Positions 1 through 40,292 of a DNA stretch of 64,000 bases are shown piece after piece. Position numbers and translations under genes: made by a program. The notes beneath the pieces were generated by a model. That model saw nothing but the letters and a program-made list of their open reading frames with translations, was not told the DNA's origin and ran no database searches. The stretch is taken from assembly GCA_033964015.1 (NCBI GenBank), contig CM066915.1, forward strand, positions 1,178,001 to 1,242,000, written 5' to 3'. The first letter of the stretch is position 1. Every line of letters begins with the position of its first letter. The DNA is from Scolanthus callimorphus (lineage: Eukaryota; Cnidaria; Anthozoa; Actiniaria; Edwardsiidae).

Positions 1-237
1 CCTTCTTTTTTCATGTATTGAGACCCCGTCCGCATCCCGCGTTGCAATGTTTTCAGCCTAGAGGTATTTTTACATCGCAGGGGACCCGAATACACAATTG
101 CACTAGATTGTTGCCAGCCCATAGATTCTCATTCTCGTTCAGTTACCGTAAGCGGGCCAGACACAAATTGTCTAGTTTGTTTATGTAAAATGACATCAAT
201 TATTCAACATAAGCTTGTTTCTAATTACTGAGCAAAA
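1..237. other. Upstream flank of the KLHL gene
   Basis: No gene, repeat or clear promoter element was recognised in this stretch. It precedes the ATG at 238, which sits in the context caaaaATGgcg, and probably holds 5' UTR and proximal promoter. No convincing TATA box was seen. Confidence 0.4.
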
Positions 238-882
238 ATGGCGAACTCCAGAAACGATGCTCATATTCTTGACAAAACAGAGACCAATTTCAACAAACTA
301 GAACACCCAAACACATATCTGTACATCGATAAACAACACAGGGATAATATACTAGACTTCTTCGAGTTGTTAAGAAGAGAAGAAATATTTTGTGATGTGG
401 TGCTTCGACAAAAACAGCGAAGATTTCCATGTCATAAAATGATCCTTGGAGCAACAAGTTCGTACTTCAAATCGCTTTTCGTCGAAGGTACTTCAGGGAA
501 GTTTATCAAAAATATCGCAATTGATGAAGATATTCACCCAGACGCTATAGAACAAGTGCTAAATTACCTCTACGGAGTTGGGGCACATTTGTCCCCATCT
601 AACACTGTCGATATTTTAAAAGCTGCAACCAAGTTTGGTCTTGGAACTTTGGTCAGAGAGTGTTCGTTTGTTTTGGTGAAATTCTTGACAGCTGAAAACT
701 GTATTTATCTACGGGATATCGCTATATTTTATGGATTACACAAGTTGGAAAGGCAATGCTGGAGGTTTATTTGTCGGCATTTTGAAGGCGTTGCAAAGTC
801 TAATTCTTTTTTGCAACTTGGAGGAGAACAAATTGAAGAAATTATCAAATGCCATGATATTGTTGCGGACAACGAATTACAG
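238..882 (+). CDS. KLHL exon 1: BTB domain and N-terminal BACK
   Basis: This is an intact 215-codon exon. The start ATG at 238 is followed by about 35 unconserved residues and then a BTB fold with the typical FCDVVL, FPCHKMIL, SSYFKSLF and VLNYLYG stretches (residues about 55-125). The start of a BACK helix bundle follows, ending DNELQ. The donor is CAG|GTACCC. The next exon continues in phase with VFECLVRW, the usual BACK core. In the KLHL family this half dimerises and recruits CUL3. The frame-broken kelch exons downstream make it doubtful that a full adaptor is made, though a BTB-only product remains possible. Confidence 0.8.
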
Positions 883-1826
883 GTACCCGCGAACCTTGTC
901 AATACTTTGACTTTCCTGAGTTGTCTCCGCTAAATAAGTGAGGGGGTTTCTTAGTTCCTTTCTTTGGAACCAAAACTTCAAACCAGGTTTTATTTCTCTG
1001 CGAGCGAGAATGAAGTTTGGGAGAAAAGCTCATGGAACTTTTTTAGTCTCTGTTAATAACAGCATATCCGAAGCTAGGAAGCCATTTTGTAACAAGTGCG
1101 CAGGGAGGGCCTACAATTTTGCCCTCGTTTTTCGCGAAAATTTCAATGGTATGAATAATCGTGCCAAATTGTTTGACCCCAGCTTTTAAAATTAAAATCC
1201 TCTAAATGAATTCCAAGTATGAATTTCGTTATAGATCTCCATCTCGATTTTCGTTTAATAAATTTTCAAACATCCCTACCAACGCAAACACAATCCTCTT
1301 TTAGAAATCCACCATAGTCAGCGTTTTTACTGCGTCCACTCCCGTTATTTTTGCGTTTCAATTCCTCAGCGCATTCTTGATTTCCTAGGTCTTTGAATGT
1401 CTTGTCCGTTGGACCAACCACCTTCGCCTCGAGCGCGGAGTTCATTTTGCAAAACTATTACGGTTTGTTCGCCTCCCATTACTGGACAAACAAGCACTGC
1501 TAAAAAACATCGAACGAGAAGAACTCGTTCAGCGGTCTCCAACAGCGAAAGAAATGTTACTGGAGGCGATGAGATTCAATATGGCGGACGGTGAATTGAT
1601 AGAGACCTTACGGAGTAGTCGCACAGTCCCGCGGACATGCGCGCGCATGAGAGACGTAATCATGTTTGTGGGGGTAGGGGAAGGAGTGATTTTGAGAGTC
1701 GAATGACCTTATGCTATGAGCCAGTCACCGACAAGTGGTTTAGCGTGGCATCTACACCGTAAGTACCGTGTTTGATATTATTGCTCTGCAACTAGTTATC
1801 ATCATGAGGCATATTTCGTATACTCA

Positions 1827-2110
1827 GAGCTCCTTTGCTCGTCTGCTCGCTCTGGGAACATCCATTTGAGGGCCGTCGCTGATTGGTTGATTTTGAGCAT
1901 TGGAGTATGCGTTGAAAGGTCTTTCTCTCAGTGGCTCTGTATTAAATCTCGCGCATGCGTCGGTGCAGGCTGTCACCAGAGCCTCCCCCGCGAGGTTACG
2001 AGCCGGGGAGCTCTGGGCTCGAGAATGGCTGATCTTCTGATTTTTAACGTTGGCGCATGCGCAGAAAGTCTTTTCTCTCAAGCTCTGTTCTCAAATCTTG
2101 GCTGTAAAGG
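1827..2110. repeat. Dispersed repeat with CCGGCTCG core (copy 1)
   Basis: This repeat lies in KLHL intron 2. It is marked by CAGAGCYCCCCGGCTCG-type sequence, a CAGAGCCTCCCCCGCGAGG block, a GGCTGATTGGTTGATTTTGA block and GCATGCGC. Related copies occur near 2848, 3895, 36006 and 54174. It is probably a non-autonomous transposon; its termini were not defined. Confidence 0.5.
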
Positions 2111-2847
2111 GTGTGCTCTCGCACGCATTAATTTTTTGTGCACGTGCCAAACTCAGTGAAAAAAGGCAAAAAGTCCATATATAGAAAGTTCGAAGAAAAG
2201 AAGTCTTCTTTTTACAGGCGAGTACATTCTTTCCCACAAGAGTCTCAAGTGTCTAAGCTATCCTTAACTAAAAGAGTCCATGCTATCCTTTTCTAAACGG
2301 TCTAAGCTATCCTTTACTAAAAGAGTCCATGCTTTCCTTTTCTAAACGGCCTATGCTATCCTTTGCACTTTATAGAACTTCCCTCTACGACCACAGCGTC
2401 ACAGTATGGGGCGAATGTGTGTATTCTTGCGGGGGATCTATCGAAGGGAAGGCTTCCCTGTTGTTACAAGACCATGTTTACATGTTTGACGCCCATAGTA
2501 ACACGTGGACGCGGTTGGCCCCATGAAGGAGGCGCGCGCGCAGCTTGCAACGGGAACTCATCGAGGACTACTATATGCCGTAGGTAAGCTGGGTCACGTG
2601 ATATTAGGTTGATCTGCTCGCATCAGCCGCGCCACGGAACGGGGTCACGCAACGCTCATCGTCCCCGCATTGCGTGACTCCGATTCGGGCGGCTGCGAGG
2701 AGACTCAAATTAGGTTCGGATCGAATCGTAAGGAAATCATGTCATATATTTCTTACACCGCCCGTGCCTGTCTACACGAGAACGTTGGAACCAACAGCTC
2801 ATGCGCACAAAACGCTGCCACAAAAGGCATTTGAACAGGCAGCACCG

Positions 2848-3010
2848 CATTCTCGTACCCAGAGCTCCCCGGCTCGTCTCCCGATCGCAGGGGAAGCTCT
2901 CATTTGAGGGCCTAAGCTGATTGGCTAATTTTGAACGTCGGTGCATGCGCAATAGATATTTCTCTTAACAGCTCTGTATCATTCTCGTACCCAGAGCTCC
3001 TCGGCTCCTC
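2848..3010. repeat. Dispersed CCGGCTCG repeat (copy 2)
   Basis: The segment carries ATTCTCGTACCCAGAGCTCC, GGGGAAGCTCT and CTGATTGGCTAATTTTGAAC, followed by a second copy of the TACCCAGAGCTCC end. It belongs to the same family as 1827-2110 and lies in KLHL intron 3. Confidence 0.5.
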
Positions 3011-3894
3011 AGGGAGATTAAGGCATGGGTCTCATCATCCTTAGGAAAAAGTTGAAGGGGTGGTTAAAATGTTGTTTATGATGCGTCTTGCTTCATGAAA
3101 GCTTCGATATTTGTTACTTTGCATAAAATGATGACGTCAACGGAGACCTTGCGTGTGTGACATTTAACCTTTTAGTGTCACGCAAGTATCACTTCCAAAA
3201 TGTTTGGCTTAAAATTCCGAGTTGAAAACCTCATTGAACGTAAACACGTTTTACCTTTTAAGGTGTCTAATAGCAATGCCTTCACAACTGCATCTGGATA
3301 ATTAGGACTTTATTTATTCTAACTTAGAAATTAAATAATTACTTACTCGACCCAGTCCCCTGAAAAATATAATGGTGAATATTTCACGTATTTTAGAAAA
3401 ATCTTCAAATGTCCAGATGACAAGTTTCAAATGTTCATGCCCTTAATCTATTCATAAGAAAAAGTTTCAAGAAAACTTGCGTTTAGGACTCGGATTTTTT
3501 AAAATATGTTGACATTTCGAATTTTTGGTGTTAAGAAATTTGATAGGCCACGTGATGAGTTGATGAAGAGTGGACATTATTTTTATTGAAGAGTTTATCC
3601 ATACCGATGTTATGGACAAGTTATTCTCTTGATATGTGCATTTTCCAACAGAGTTGACCACCCCCCTAAGTTTTAGGGCAAAATTAAGTATTGACCCATG
3701 CCTTAATCTACCTGAGTCGTCACCTCGCGTGGGAGGTTCTGACATCCACGGACGCATGCGTAGAAGAAAATTACTTTTAGAGCGTTCAAGTCAAGGCATA
3801 GGTTGACAAGACGACTAGGAAACGAATACCGTGTTATTTTGACAGATACGCTTTTAGAAATCGAGATTAAGCTACTTTTATGTACGCCTGCGCG

Positions 3895-4070
3895 CCATTT
3901 CAGCCAATCAGCGAAGGCCCTCCCCTGCGAGGCGACGAGCCGGGAGCTCTGGGTTCGAGAATGGCTCTATATCAAATCTCGCGCATGCGTCAGCGGTAAT
4001 TGTCACCAGAGCCTCCCCCGCGAGGAGACGAGCCGGGAGCTTTGGATACGAGTCGAGAATAGTAGCAACT
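3895..4070. repeat. Dispersed CCGGCTCG repeat (copy 3)
   Basis: Two blocks with CAGAGCCTCCCCCGCGAGG and GAGCCGGGAGCT(T/C)TGG-like sequence flank GCGCATGCGTC. It is the same family as 1827-2110, in KLHL intron 3. Confidence 0.5.
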
Positions 4071-5739
4071 AACAGTACAAATATATCTCGACGCACGGGT
4101 CAAGTCCAAGATTCGTCCTCCATTTTGCCGGTCGAAAACTCGAGCGGTCTTCCAGTCCGAAAAATGTACCGGGCAAACATTTTTTTTTCGTTTTGTAAAC
4201 GGTAGCTCTTTACTCAAACAAACGGAATAAAATTCATAGATGGAAACAAGTTAAGATTACAGCATGCAAACATTCAGGAACAAAACCAGGTTTGCTCGCT
4301 TCTATTTTCTACAATAGGAGGGCTGACGGACGGTCCACAAACCAACACCGCAGAAGTATACAACCCTATAAACGATACATGGTCTGTCATACCGGCACCC
4401 AAAATGCAACGCTGCAACCACGCGTTGGTTACCACGGCAACACACGTTTACGTCATCGGCGGGGATGGTTACGGAGCTGAGCCCGCGATCAGTGTCGAGA
4501 GATATGATCCAGCGGTTGACGAGTGGAGCTTTGTTTTGCCGATGAGTTGCGGCAAGGCAGGCGCATGCGCTGTGGTGCATGATGAGAAGGTGTTTGTAAT
4601 GGGCGGTACGAATGGTTACGGCACGGTTAGACAGTGTGAAACTTATGATCCGAGTACTCAACAATGGAGGCACGTCAGTGGTAAGTTATGTAATGTTTAC
4701 AAAACGAGCTGGAATGTTTTATCGGCAGATAGAAACACGAGAAACACGAGTAAACTACTTCTAAAACGGTTGCCAGTAATAATTCATAATTCCAAGCTAG
4801 TTAAAAAAAAGGAAATAAATTTGTGAGAACTACTTCATTGAAATCGAGAATAAGAAATCTGATATAGACTGGCTTCAAGTTGTATTGTTTAGCTATTTTG
4901 AAATGGCAAACAAAAGATTGACAATGAGAGCTTTTCATTACAAATAGTGTATTTAGAGAGGCGTTCCGAATAATTGACATATCTTCTGTACTGGGACAAA
5001 AAGTCTGTTCATAATTACATGACTTTCAAAAAGAGAAGAATTCCCTTTGGAATAGCTGTGACTTATTTACCTATAATAATGATGAGCAAAGAAATGCCGT
5101 TCAAATGTCATAGAAAAGAAATGAATGTATTAGCGATACCTATAATAATGCTAGGGCTTTCTGATTGGCTTTTGTAAAGAAAGGGCTATGTCATTAGTTT
5201 TGGGGCCAGTGTTTCCTATTGTTTTTTACTCTTTTTATGATCCAAATTTCTTTGACGAAATTTTTTTTGTCATGCGCGTAATGCATCATATGCAATTTGC
5301 CCATTCATTCTCGTTTAACAAAGCAGTGCGGTTCGTACGGACTCGCCAATTAGAGTAACTTGGACGGGTGAGTTAAATCGTTTATCTGTGCATGATTTTG
5401 AGCCCAATTCAACTCAAGTATTACCAAATAATTGTCAAAGATGTCCGTTTTGGCTCGTTTCACGAAATGTTCACAGAAGGGTGGTCGGCACTGCCCGAGT
5501 CGCCGTTGGATGTTTAAAACATTGCCACCGAAAATTAATAAATGTGATAAATGAACTATCGTTTTACAAAATGGACGTATTCATGGCTAACATGCGTTCT
5601 TTTTTCGTAGGTTACGGGAAAAGGTGGAAATCATGACCACAGAGCGTTTGTAAGAGATGGGGTCTCCATGAATGTTATCGGGGAAACATGCTGTTCTGGT
5701 GAGTTTTCCTATCATTACTGATGCTCAGTGAGCCAAACT

Positions 5740-5845
5740 TGATAGAGAGCTGTGCTCACTGAACTGGATCTGATATAGAACTCTGACGTCATCGGAGTTC
5801 TATATCAGATTCAGTTCAGTGCGCAGCAGTTCTATATCGTGTCTG
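5740..5845. repeat. Short foldback repeat in KLHL intron 5
   Basis: An arm ending CTGATATAGAACTC is followed, after a short loop containing GACGTCA, by GAGTTCTATATCAG. The outer parts (TCAGTGAGC/ACTGAACTG against CAGTTCAGTGCGC) extend the pairing. This is a MITE-like hairpin with no coding content. Confidence 0.6.
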
Positions 5846-6019
5846 GCTGATTGAGCACCATTATGATATGGCAACCAATCAGAACAGCTGTTCCCTGAAA
5901 ATATTCATGGACTCCCCAAAATGCTAATTTCTATCGGGGTATACAAACAGCCTTCATGGTCCTGATTTCCATTGTGTTTGCCTGATTGACTATTCATGAG
6001 TTTTAGAAACCCTATTAAA

Positions 6020-6190
6020 GAATGCTCCTTTTACATGTGCTGGTTCCTTTTGGGTGATTACAATAAAAATTGTCCTCACTCGACCGAGTGTACGAGTGCA
6101 TGTACAGAACTAACAAAAGTATCCACCCAAAGGAATCACATGATCTGAATTGGGTGGCAAAAACATGTAAACTCCGTTAGCGGATTTGGT
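6020..6190. repeat. MITE related to the 24450-24630 copy
   Basis: The sequence GGTTCCTTTTGGGTG near the left end pairs with CACCCAAAGGAATCAC, followed by ATGATCTGAATTGGGTGGCA and ATGTAAACTCCGTTAG. The same CATGTGATCTGAATT and GTAAACACTGTTAG pieces form the ends of the element at 24450-24630. Confidence 0.5.
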
Positions 6191-6528
6191 CTAATGTGAA
6201 TTTCTTCATGATATTATTTTGAAAATTTCTGCATTCAGATATGATTGAACATCGTCAAAATGCAGAGGCAGTTGTTATACGTGAATCCGTATACGTGATT
6301 GGTGGAAGAGACTTTAGCGGCAAGAGATATAAGGAATCTATCGAGAGATACAACCTTGAGACAACCAGTGGGAATTCGTCACCAACGTGCCTTTACCCAA
6401 GCGAGGCTACAAATGTGCGGCGCTACAGATATTTGAGGAACACTTGAAGCCATTAGAAAAGACGCGATAGAACAATACGAAAATGTTTATTTAACGTTTT
6501 TGATAGCAATATCTGATTCTGAGTGCAA

Positions 6529-6534
6529 AATAAA
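6529..6534 (+). terminator. AATAAA polyadenylation signal of the KLHL gene
   Basis: AATAAA lies 59 bases after the KLHL stop codon, in AT-rich 3' sequence. The position is typical for a short 3' UTR. Confidence 0.5.
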
Positions 6535-7470
6535 ATTCTAAAGTACTATACAATATACTTCAGTACAATGTTACGTAAATAATATATATAGTGAGCAGGG
6601 CGCGCGTATCAGAGGTCCCCCCTCTTTTGAAGTACAATACAGTAAATATGTGATAAAAATGTCTAAATATAATGGGAAATTTGCAACAGAGGGCCGCTTC
6701 CTTCCTTTGGGTCCCCCGTTGGCAGAGTTCTGTCCACGACGCCATTGGAACATTGATCATGTTTTAAGAGTGCTGCCCTGCAAGAAGAGGCCTCTTGTCT
6801 CTGTATAGTTCAGCCCAGCGAGATACAGAGAAAAGAGGCCTCTGCCAGCAGGGTATCCAAGAGTTCACGTTTACGAGAAAACCGCATTCTAAATCAGTGC
6901 TTGCGGCTCTGACCAAGAGAGAAACTCGCAGTTTATTTTTAGCTCGCGATGCTAATCTGTCGGATCGTGTAAAACCATTAAGCCTGGGCATTTTTTTATA
7001 CAAAAGTTCGAAAAGGCCAGCATTGCAATGAGTTCTGGGAAATTCGAAGTGGAAATTTTGACCAGAAACTCAACAGCGTAGGAACTTCATGAGAGGTAGA
7101 TCAAAGTACCCCGAGAGATATGGATGAAACTCAAGGTAAAACAATTATATCAGGCAGGGAAGAGGGGAAATGGAAGTGGAATTGGGAGGGGAAGTGGACT
7201 CTTCATTTCGACCGGTTAGCTCCAACCCAACATAAAACTAAGCGATCCGTTCACTTTTCTGCGATCTCTGAGTCAAAGTCAAACCCTGTTGGCAGCTTCC
7301 TTCGATCGCACAACCGACACTCATCAAAACAAACATCACACACAGGTTTTGCAAAGACTATCCTGGTGACCCCCCTTTCCACCCCACCCCCACTCCCCCC
7401 AAAAATTTCCCCCCTACGTACAGCGCTGTAATTTCCTTATGTGCAATATTTCCAGCCTTGTTTCCCCATA
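6535..7470. other. Intergenic region between convergent KLHL and JAK genes
   Basis: No gene was recognised. The open frames here are short and show no family features. The stretch holds an inverted repeat at about 6771-6855 (AGAGGCCTCTTGTCTCTGTAT against ATACAGAGAAAAGAGGCCTCT). The JAK 3' UTR should begin at 7470 and run leftwards. TTTATT at about 6931, the complement of AATAAA, is a distant candidate polyadenylation signal. Confidence 0.5.
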
Positions 7471-36535
<29,065 letters not shown>

Positions 36536-37152
36536 CTACTTTGGCGTACGTTAGTACTCCAACGCTTGAATTTGACTTTCCTTTTCATGATCAAGGATTT
36601 CTAGCTACTCCCGCCATGTTCTTGGAAATTGATGAGAAACAGGAAGTTGATAAGTCGCGTTCCGGAAGAGAGGACTGGGTCAGACAGGAAATAGATTCCA
36701 TCGAGCCGACAAATGTTTGTCAAAATAATGTCTAATTATTCATGCAAGATAATAGAGTTAATGGAGGATGAAATATCCAAATGTATGAAGTAGAGAATAA
36801 ACTTATCCGTAATGCTGATTAAATTTGTCTTCAGCGATGCGTGATGCCAAAAATTCCCGAATGGTTTACGAACATGTAATGGATACCATTTCGATAACCG
36901 AGAGGCGGCCGAAGCTTTTACGACAGAATTCGAACCTCTACTTCGGCACTGGTATCACTAACAAACTAAACACATTTGGGCGGTTAGAGAAACTTTTGCT
37001 GAAAACCGCTCCGTCTGCCACGTTTTCTTTGCCAGGGCTACGAAGAAACAAAGGTGTTGTTCTGGAGAAGTATTGAATCATGATTACATCTGTTTAGACT
37101 GACTCCCCGCAGTGCTCTAGCCGTTGTTTAGACTTTGTTTGGGTTTAGAAGA
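36536..37152. promoter_or_regulatory. Shared upstream region of JAK and the TSR gene
   Basis: The JAK ATG (36535, minus) and the TSR-gene ATG (37153, plus) point away from each other across 617 bp. No other confident gene lies between, so this probably holds both promoters and 5' UTRs. No clear TATA box was identified. Upstream non-coding exons could enlarge either gene. Confidence 0.45.
36837..37076 (+). CDS. Unrecognised 79-residue basic open frame
   Basis: An ATG-initiated frame starting MRDAKNSRMVYEHV and ending GLRRNKGVVLEKY, stop TGA. It is preceded by an acceptor-like tract (TTTGTCTTCAG) four bases before the ATG. No family was recognised. It lies in the shared upstream region of JAK and the TSR gene and could be a chance frame, a small gene, or part of a 5' exon. 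Confidence 0.2.
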   Translation: MRDAKNSRMVYEHVMDTISITERRPKLLRQNSNLYFGTGITNKLNTFGRLEKLLLKTAPSATFSLPGLRRNKGVVLEKY

Positions 37153-37833
37153 ATGCCTCTTGTGAAAAGACTCATAATTCTTTCAGTTGCTTTCGGAGGC
37201 TTCCTAATTGCGGGTCTTTGGTTCATAAGATCGAAATCAACCCCTGGAGGATATTCTAAGTGGTCAGAATGGAGTGTCTGCACCCGTACTTGCGGCGAAG
37301 GGCTTCAAGGAAAGATCCGAAAATGCAATAGTCCAACTCCAGGACCGTTCGGTAAACGCTGCATGGGCGCCAACGTTATAACGCGTAAATGTAAAGAAGC
37401 TCATTGTCCGATACACGGCGGTCTCTCGGAGTGGAGTGAGTTTGGTAATTGTGATAAGTCTTGTGGAAGGGGGACTAAGAAGAGAGTTCGAACATGTACA
37501 AATCCATCGCCATTGTTTGGAGGCAAGGAGTGTAGTGGGGCTCTGGAGCAAACAGAAGCGTGCAATACACAGCCATGCCCCATAAACGGAGGCTTCTCTG
37601 ATTGGAGCAAATTTGGTGATTGTAAACTGGAAACAGGCACTTGTGGAGATGGTAAAAAAGTTCGTACACGATCGTGTACGAATCCAAAACCACAGTATGG
37701 GGGGAAGCCATGTGCAGGACCTGTCGCGGAGACACATTCTTGTTCTGTTCTGTGTCCTACCACACCACCACCTACAACAACAGAAAAGCCAACAACAACA
37801 AATGGCTCAACACCAACACCTACTGCTGCATAA
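37153..37833 (+). CDS. Membrane-anchored protein with three thrombospondin type 1 repeats
   Basis: A 226-residue intronless frame. The first ATG of the frame is at 37153 and is followed by MPLVKRL and a hydrophobic segment (about residues 6-23, IILSVAFGGFLIAGLWFI). That gives a signal-anchor or uncleaved signal, so most of the protein should be outside the cell. Three TSP1 repeats follow, opening WSEWSVCTRTCGEG, WSEFGNCDKSCGRG and WSKFGDCKLETGTCGDG, each with six cysteines. The tail is a Thr/Pro-rich, probably O-glycosylated stalk (TTPPPTTTEKPTTT). TSP1 repeats bind matrix or cell-surface partners, and cnidarians have many such proteins. The third repeat has an extra LETG insertion before the second cysteine. 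The partner is unknown. AATAAA at about 38074 could end the transcript. Confidence 0.85.
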   Translation: MPLVKRLIILSVAFGGFLIAGLWFIRSKSTPGGYSKWSEWSVCTRTCGEGLQGKIRKCNSPTPGPFGKRCMGANVITRKCKEAHCPIHGGLSEWSEFGNCDKSCGRGTKKRVRTCTNPSPLFGGKECSGALEQTEACNTQPCPINGGFSDWSKFGDCKLETGTCGDGKKVRTRSCTNPKPQYGGKPCAGPVAETHSCSVLCPTTPPPTTTEKPTTTNGSTPTPTAA

Positions 37834-40292
37834 AAAATGGTAACTTGTAAAACAATAGAGACAAAGACAGCAGAGTTCATTGATGGAGATGAATACTATT
37901 AAAAGACTTGGGAAGGAAATGATAGAGATTATTGTCATTATTTTTCAAAAGAATCACTAACTTGGAATTCTAGTTATCTTACATTCAAATGTAGCCGCAA
38001 TATCCTACGGCCTTCAACAAATAGCTGCTAGTCATTGACCCAGATAGAAGACCTAACTGCCCCCCCCCCCCCTGAAATAAAGTCAAGCAATGGCTTCAAT
38101 CCCAGGAAAGGGTGGTACATTGTTTCCAGTAGGTGTTCATTTGAGAAATATAATTTCACATTCTTCAATGGACAAAAACTTTTTTTATTCTTGTCATTGT
38201 AACTTGGATATATATTAGGCTCTTAGGGTACGTGAAAGGAAGGTCAATCTTTATCTGTATTCAAGTAAATGCAATTAGCCAGACAGCAAAGAAAAGAAAA
38301 TAACCTTTTCTATGGAACCAACTTTTTTGTGACCATATGGTTCCCATGGCAACTTAAGATTTAGTAATTGGTGAGCAAAAATTTCAACCTGCTTGCCAAA
38401 TGGCAACTTAGCTATCCAGTCTAGGTTTTTAAAATAATTATGTCCTTCTCTAAAATAGCTGTCAATATGGCATTAATTCAGGGGAAAATTAGATGGGGAC
38501 CAGATTTCTATTATGGAAACCAATCCAGACTTTTTTTTATTGTTATTTAATCAGAGCAGCATGCATTCTTACCAAACAGAGCATGAACATACATACTTCT
38601 TTGCTGTTAGTCAGCCTAAAGAACCCCCAAACAAAGTGTTTCAAAGCCTAATGCCTAAATCAACCTTTATTGGGTTAAAGATATAATTAGGTGTATTTTT
38701 TTTCCCAGGGATGTCAACTCTCCCAGTTTTGCCGGGAGTCTCATGATTTTTCACTCTGTCTCCTGGGAAAAAATCAAGACGACTGCCATACATTTACTGT
38801 ATTTCTCGTGGGAGAATTTCAGGAAATTTCAAGGCTGTCTCCAGATTTTTGAAGTCCTGTGGTTGACATCCCTGTGTTTTCATGGCACTTTCTTATAGGG
38901 TTCCATTGTATGTTTTATACTGTATCCCTGCACACTTTTCTGAGTGAGGTGCACAATTTTAGTCACATTTTGCACACAATATTGAAAAACATAGTAGCAC
39001 ACTAGCCTAATGAACTGTATGCCAACACTCATCTCATAACTGGAAGAGGGGAAGTTGGGTCTGAAAGTCGTAGACTCACGATCGCATAGTAAAGCACACT
39101 AAACAGCCAAAATAAAAAGCTTTTTGTGAAGTCTCTGTATTTTAATGGTAACAAAAATGGAGGTGAAGCATAATCATCATCAGTTTTTTCCATCTGGCAC
39201 GGGATCAGCCCTAGGGCGCGGCTGCTTGGAGAGCGGTGGAAATCTAATCTCCCGGGTCTCGTTCGTACAGCTTACTGTTCGAGATCTTAAACGCCCAATC
39301 TATCTTGCCATTGACAGTGGTTGCAGGGTCGGTCCCCTTTTTTTCGTTGGTTTCGTAGGAAGCAGTGCATTATGGGAAGGGTGGGTCAGCGCATATCACC
39401 CTTAACATGAAAATGAAATGGCAAGAAGAAGGGGTTGAGTAAATAAGAATGCTGTTTCTTTTGTTTTAGTATCATAACCTGTTCAAATAATACAGCCATT
39501 TTTAATTTCATGCAAATTTGATGGCGTCAAGGTTCGGCTAAATCTTTTGGGCTTGATACTAGCTAACTGTTTTCAATAATTAACAAATTTGGCAAATAAT
39601 AAGAGCCCAGTCAAGGAGCTTGTCTGATTTATGCCAAAAGTTTGCTTGTATGATCTTTCGTTGCGAAGATATGGAGCTTGAATTTATAATTGGCCTGTTT
39701 TGACATCATCAATTGCCTAAATAGCATAAAAGTTTGCAATCAAATAAATCCGGTTTGAAAAATGATAAACGCACAGATCTGATGACATGTGCAAGCAGGC
39801 TCAGGTAGCTACAAAATCCAAGAGGTTTCATACTAAGGGTGATACACACTTTAAAATATAAAACATTGCAGCAATAAAAAATTCTGCATGGCGATTGGTT
39901 TGAAATGTGTGTCTTATTTTGCTATAGTCAATATTCTCTGTTTCACTGGTTTTTTTTTTTTCCTAAAAATATGGGAACGCTTGCTATACACTTTCTTATG
40001 GAAAGAAAATAGAAATGTTTTTTACTGCCCTTCACACAAATCGGTAAAAAAAATCAGTAGCCTGGTAAGCCTGTGGTAAGGGATGAGACCCGTTGGGCTC
40101 CCTGTGCCTAACGGGTCTTGGCCATGCGCAAACGTACCCATAAACCATTTCGGTCGTGATCCTTTGGGTTTATAAAGGAGCGACGTTTGCGCGACGAAGA
40201 AGCCGGTTTGAACTGAAAATAGAAGGATTTAGGAATAGAAAAGAAGAGAAATACAGTGAAAATACGTCCCCCGTGGCTCCAAAGAACTCGTT
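37834..40292. other. Intergenic region between the TSR gene and TBP
   Basis: No gene was recognised. It holds a polyadenylation signal (GAAATAAAG near 38073), a poly-C tract at 38061-38072, the MITE at 38706-38874, and a GCATTATGGGAAGG piece at about 39367 related to the MITE at 47466-47662. The last 200 bases lead into TBP and should contain its promoter and 5' UTR. Confidence 0.5.
38706..38874. repeat. hAT-like MITE with CAGGGATGTCAAC ends
   Basis: It starts CAGGGATGTCAACTC and ends GGTTGACATCCCTG. Inner CTCCCAG/CTGGGA pieces also pair. It is about 169 bp and non-coding. Confidence 0.7.

Larger units (their letters stand above)
238..6470 (+). pseudogene. BTB-BACK-kelch (KLHL-type) gene with a broken reading frame
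   Basis: KLHL proteins are usually substrate adaptors of cullin-3 ubiquitin ligases: BTB binds CUL3 and the kelch propeller binds the substrate. Six exons are visible: 238-882 (BTB and start of BACK), 1389-1758 (rest of BACK, first kelch blade), 2376-2583, 4318-4680 (two to three kelch blades with VIGGDG and VMGGTN), 5611-5698 and 6239-6470 (VIGGRD blade, stop TAG). Every exon is bounded by a usable AG acceptor and GT donor and the phases fit, except that the frame breaks inside exon 2 at the G run 1670-1674, inside exon 3 at the C run 2519-2522, and in exon 6 near 6360-6366. Each needs one extra base to restore kelch sequence. The exon 4-5 junction also needs either a weaker donor (CAC|GTCAGT) or another indel. 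The product is thus predicted to truncate early. It could be a recent pseudogene or an assembly with homopolymer errors. Confidence 0.75.
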
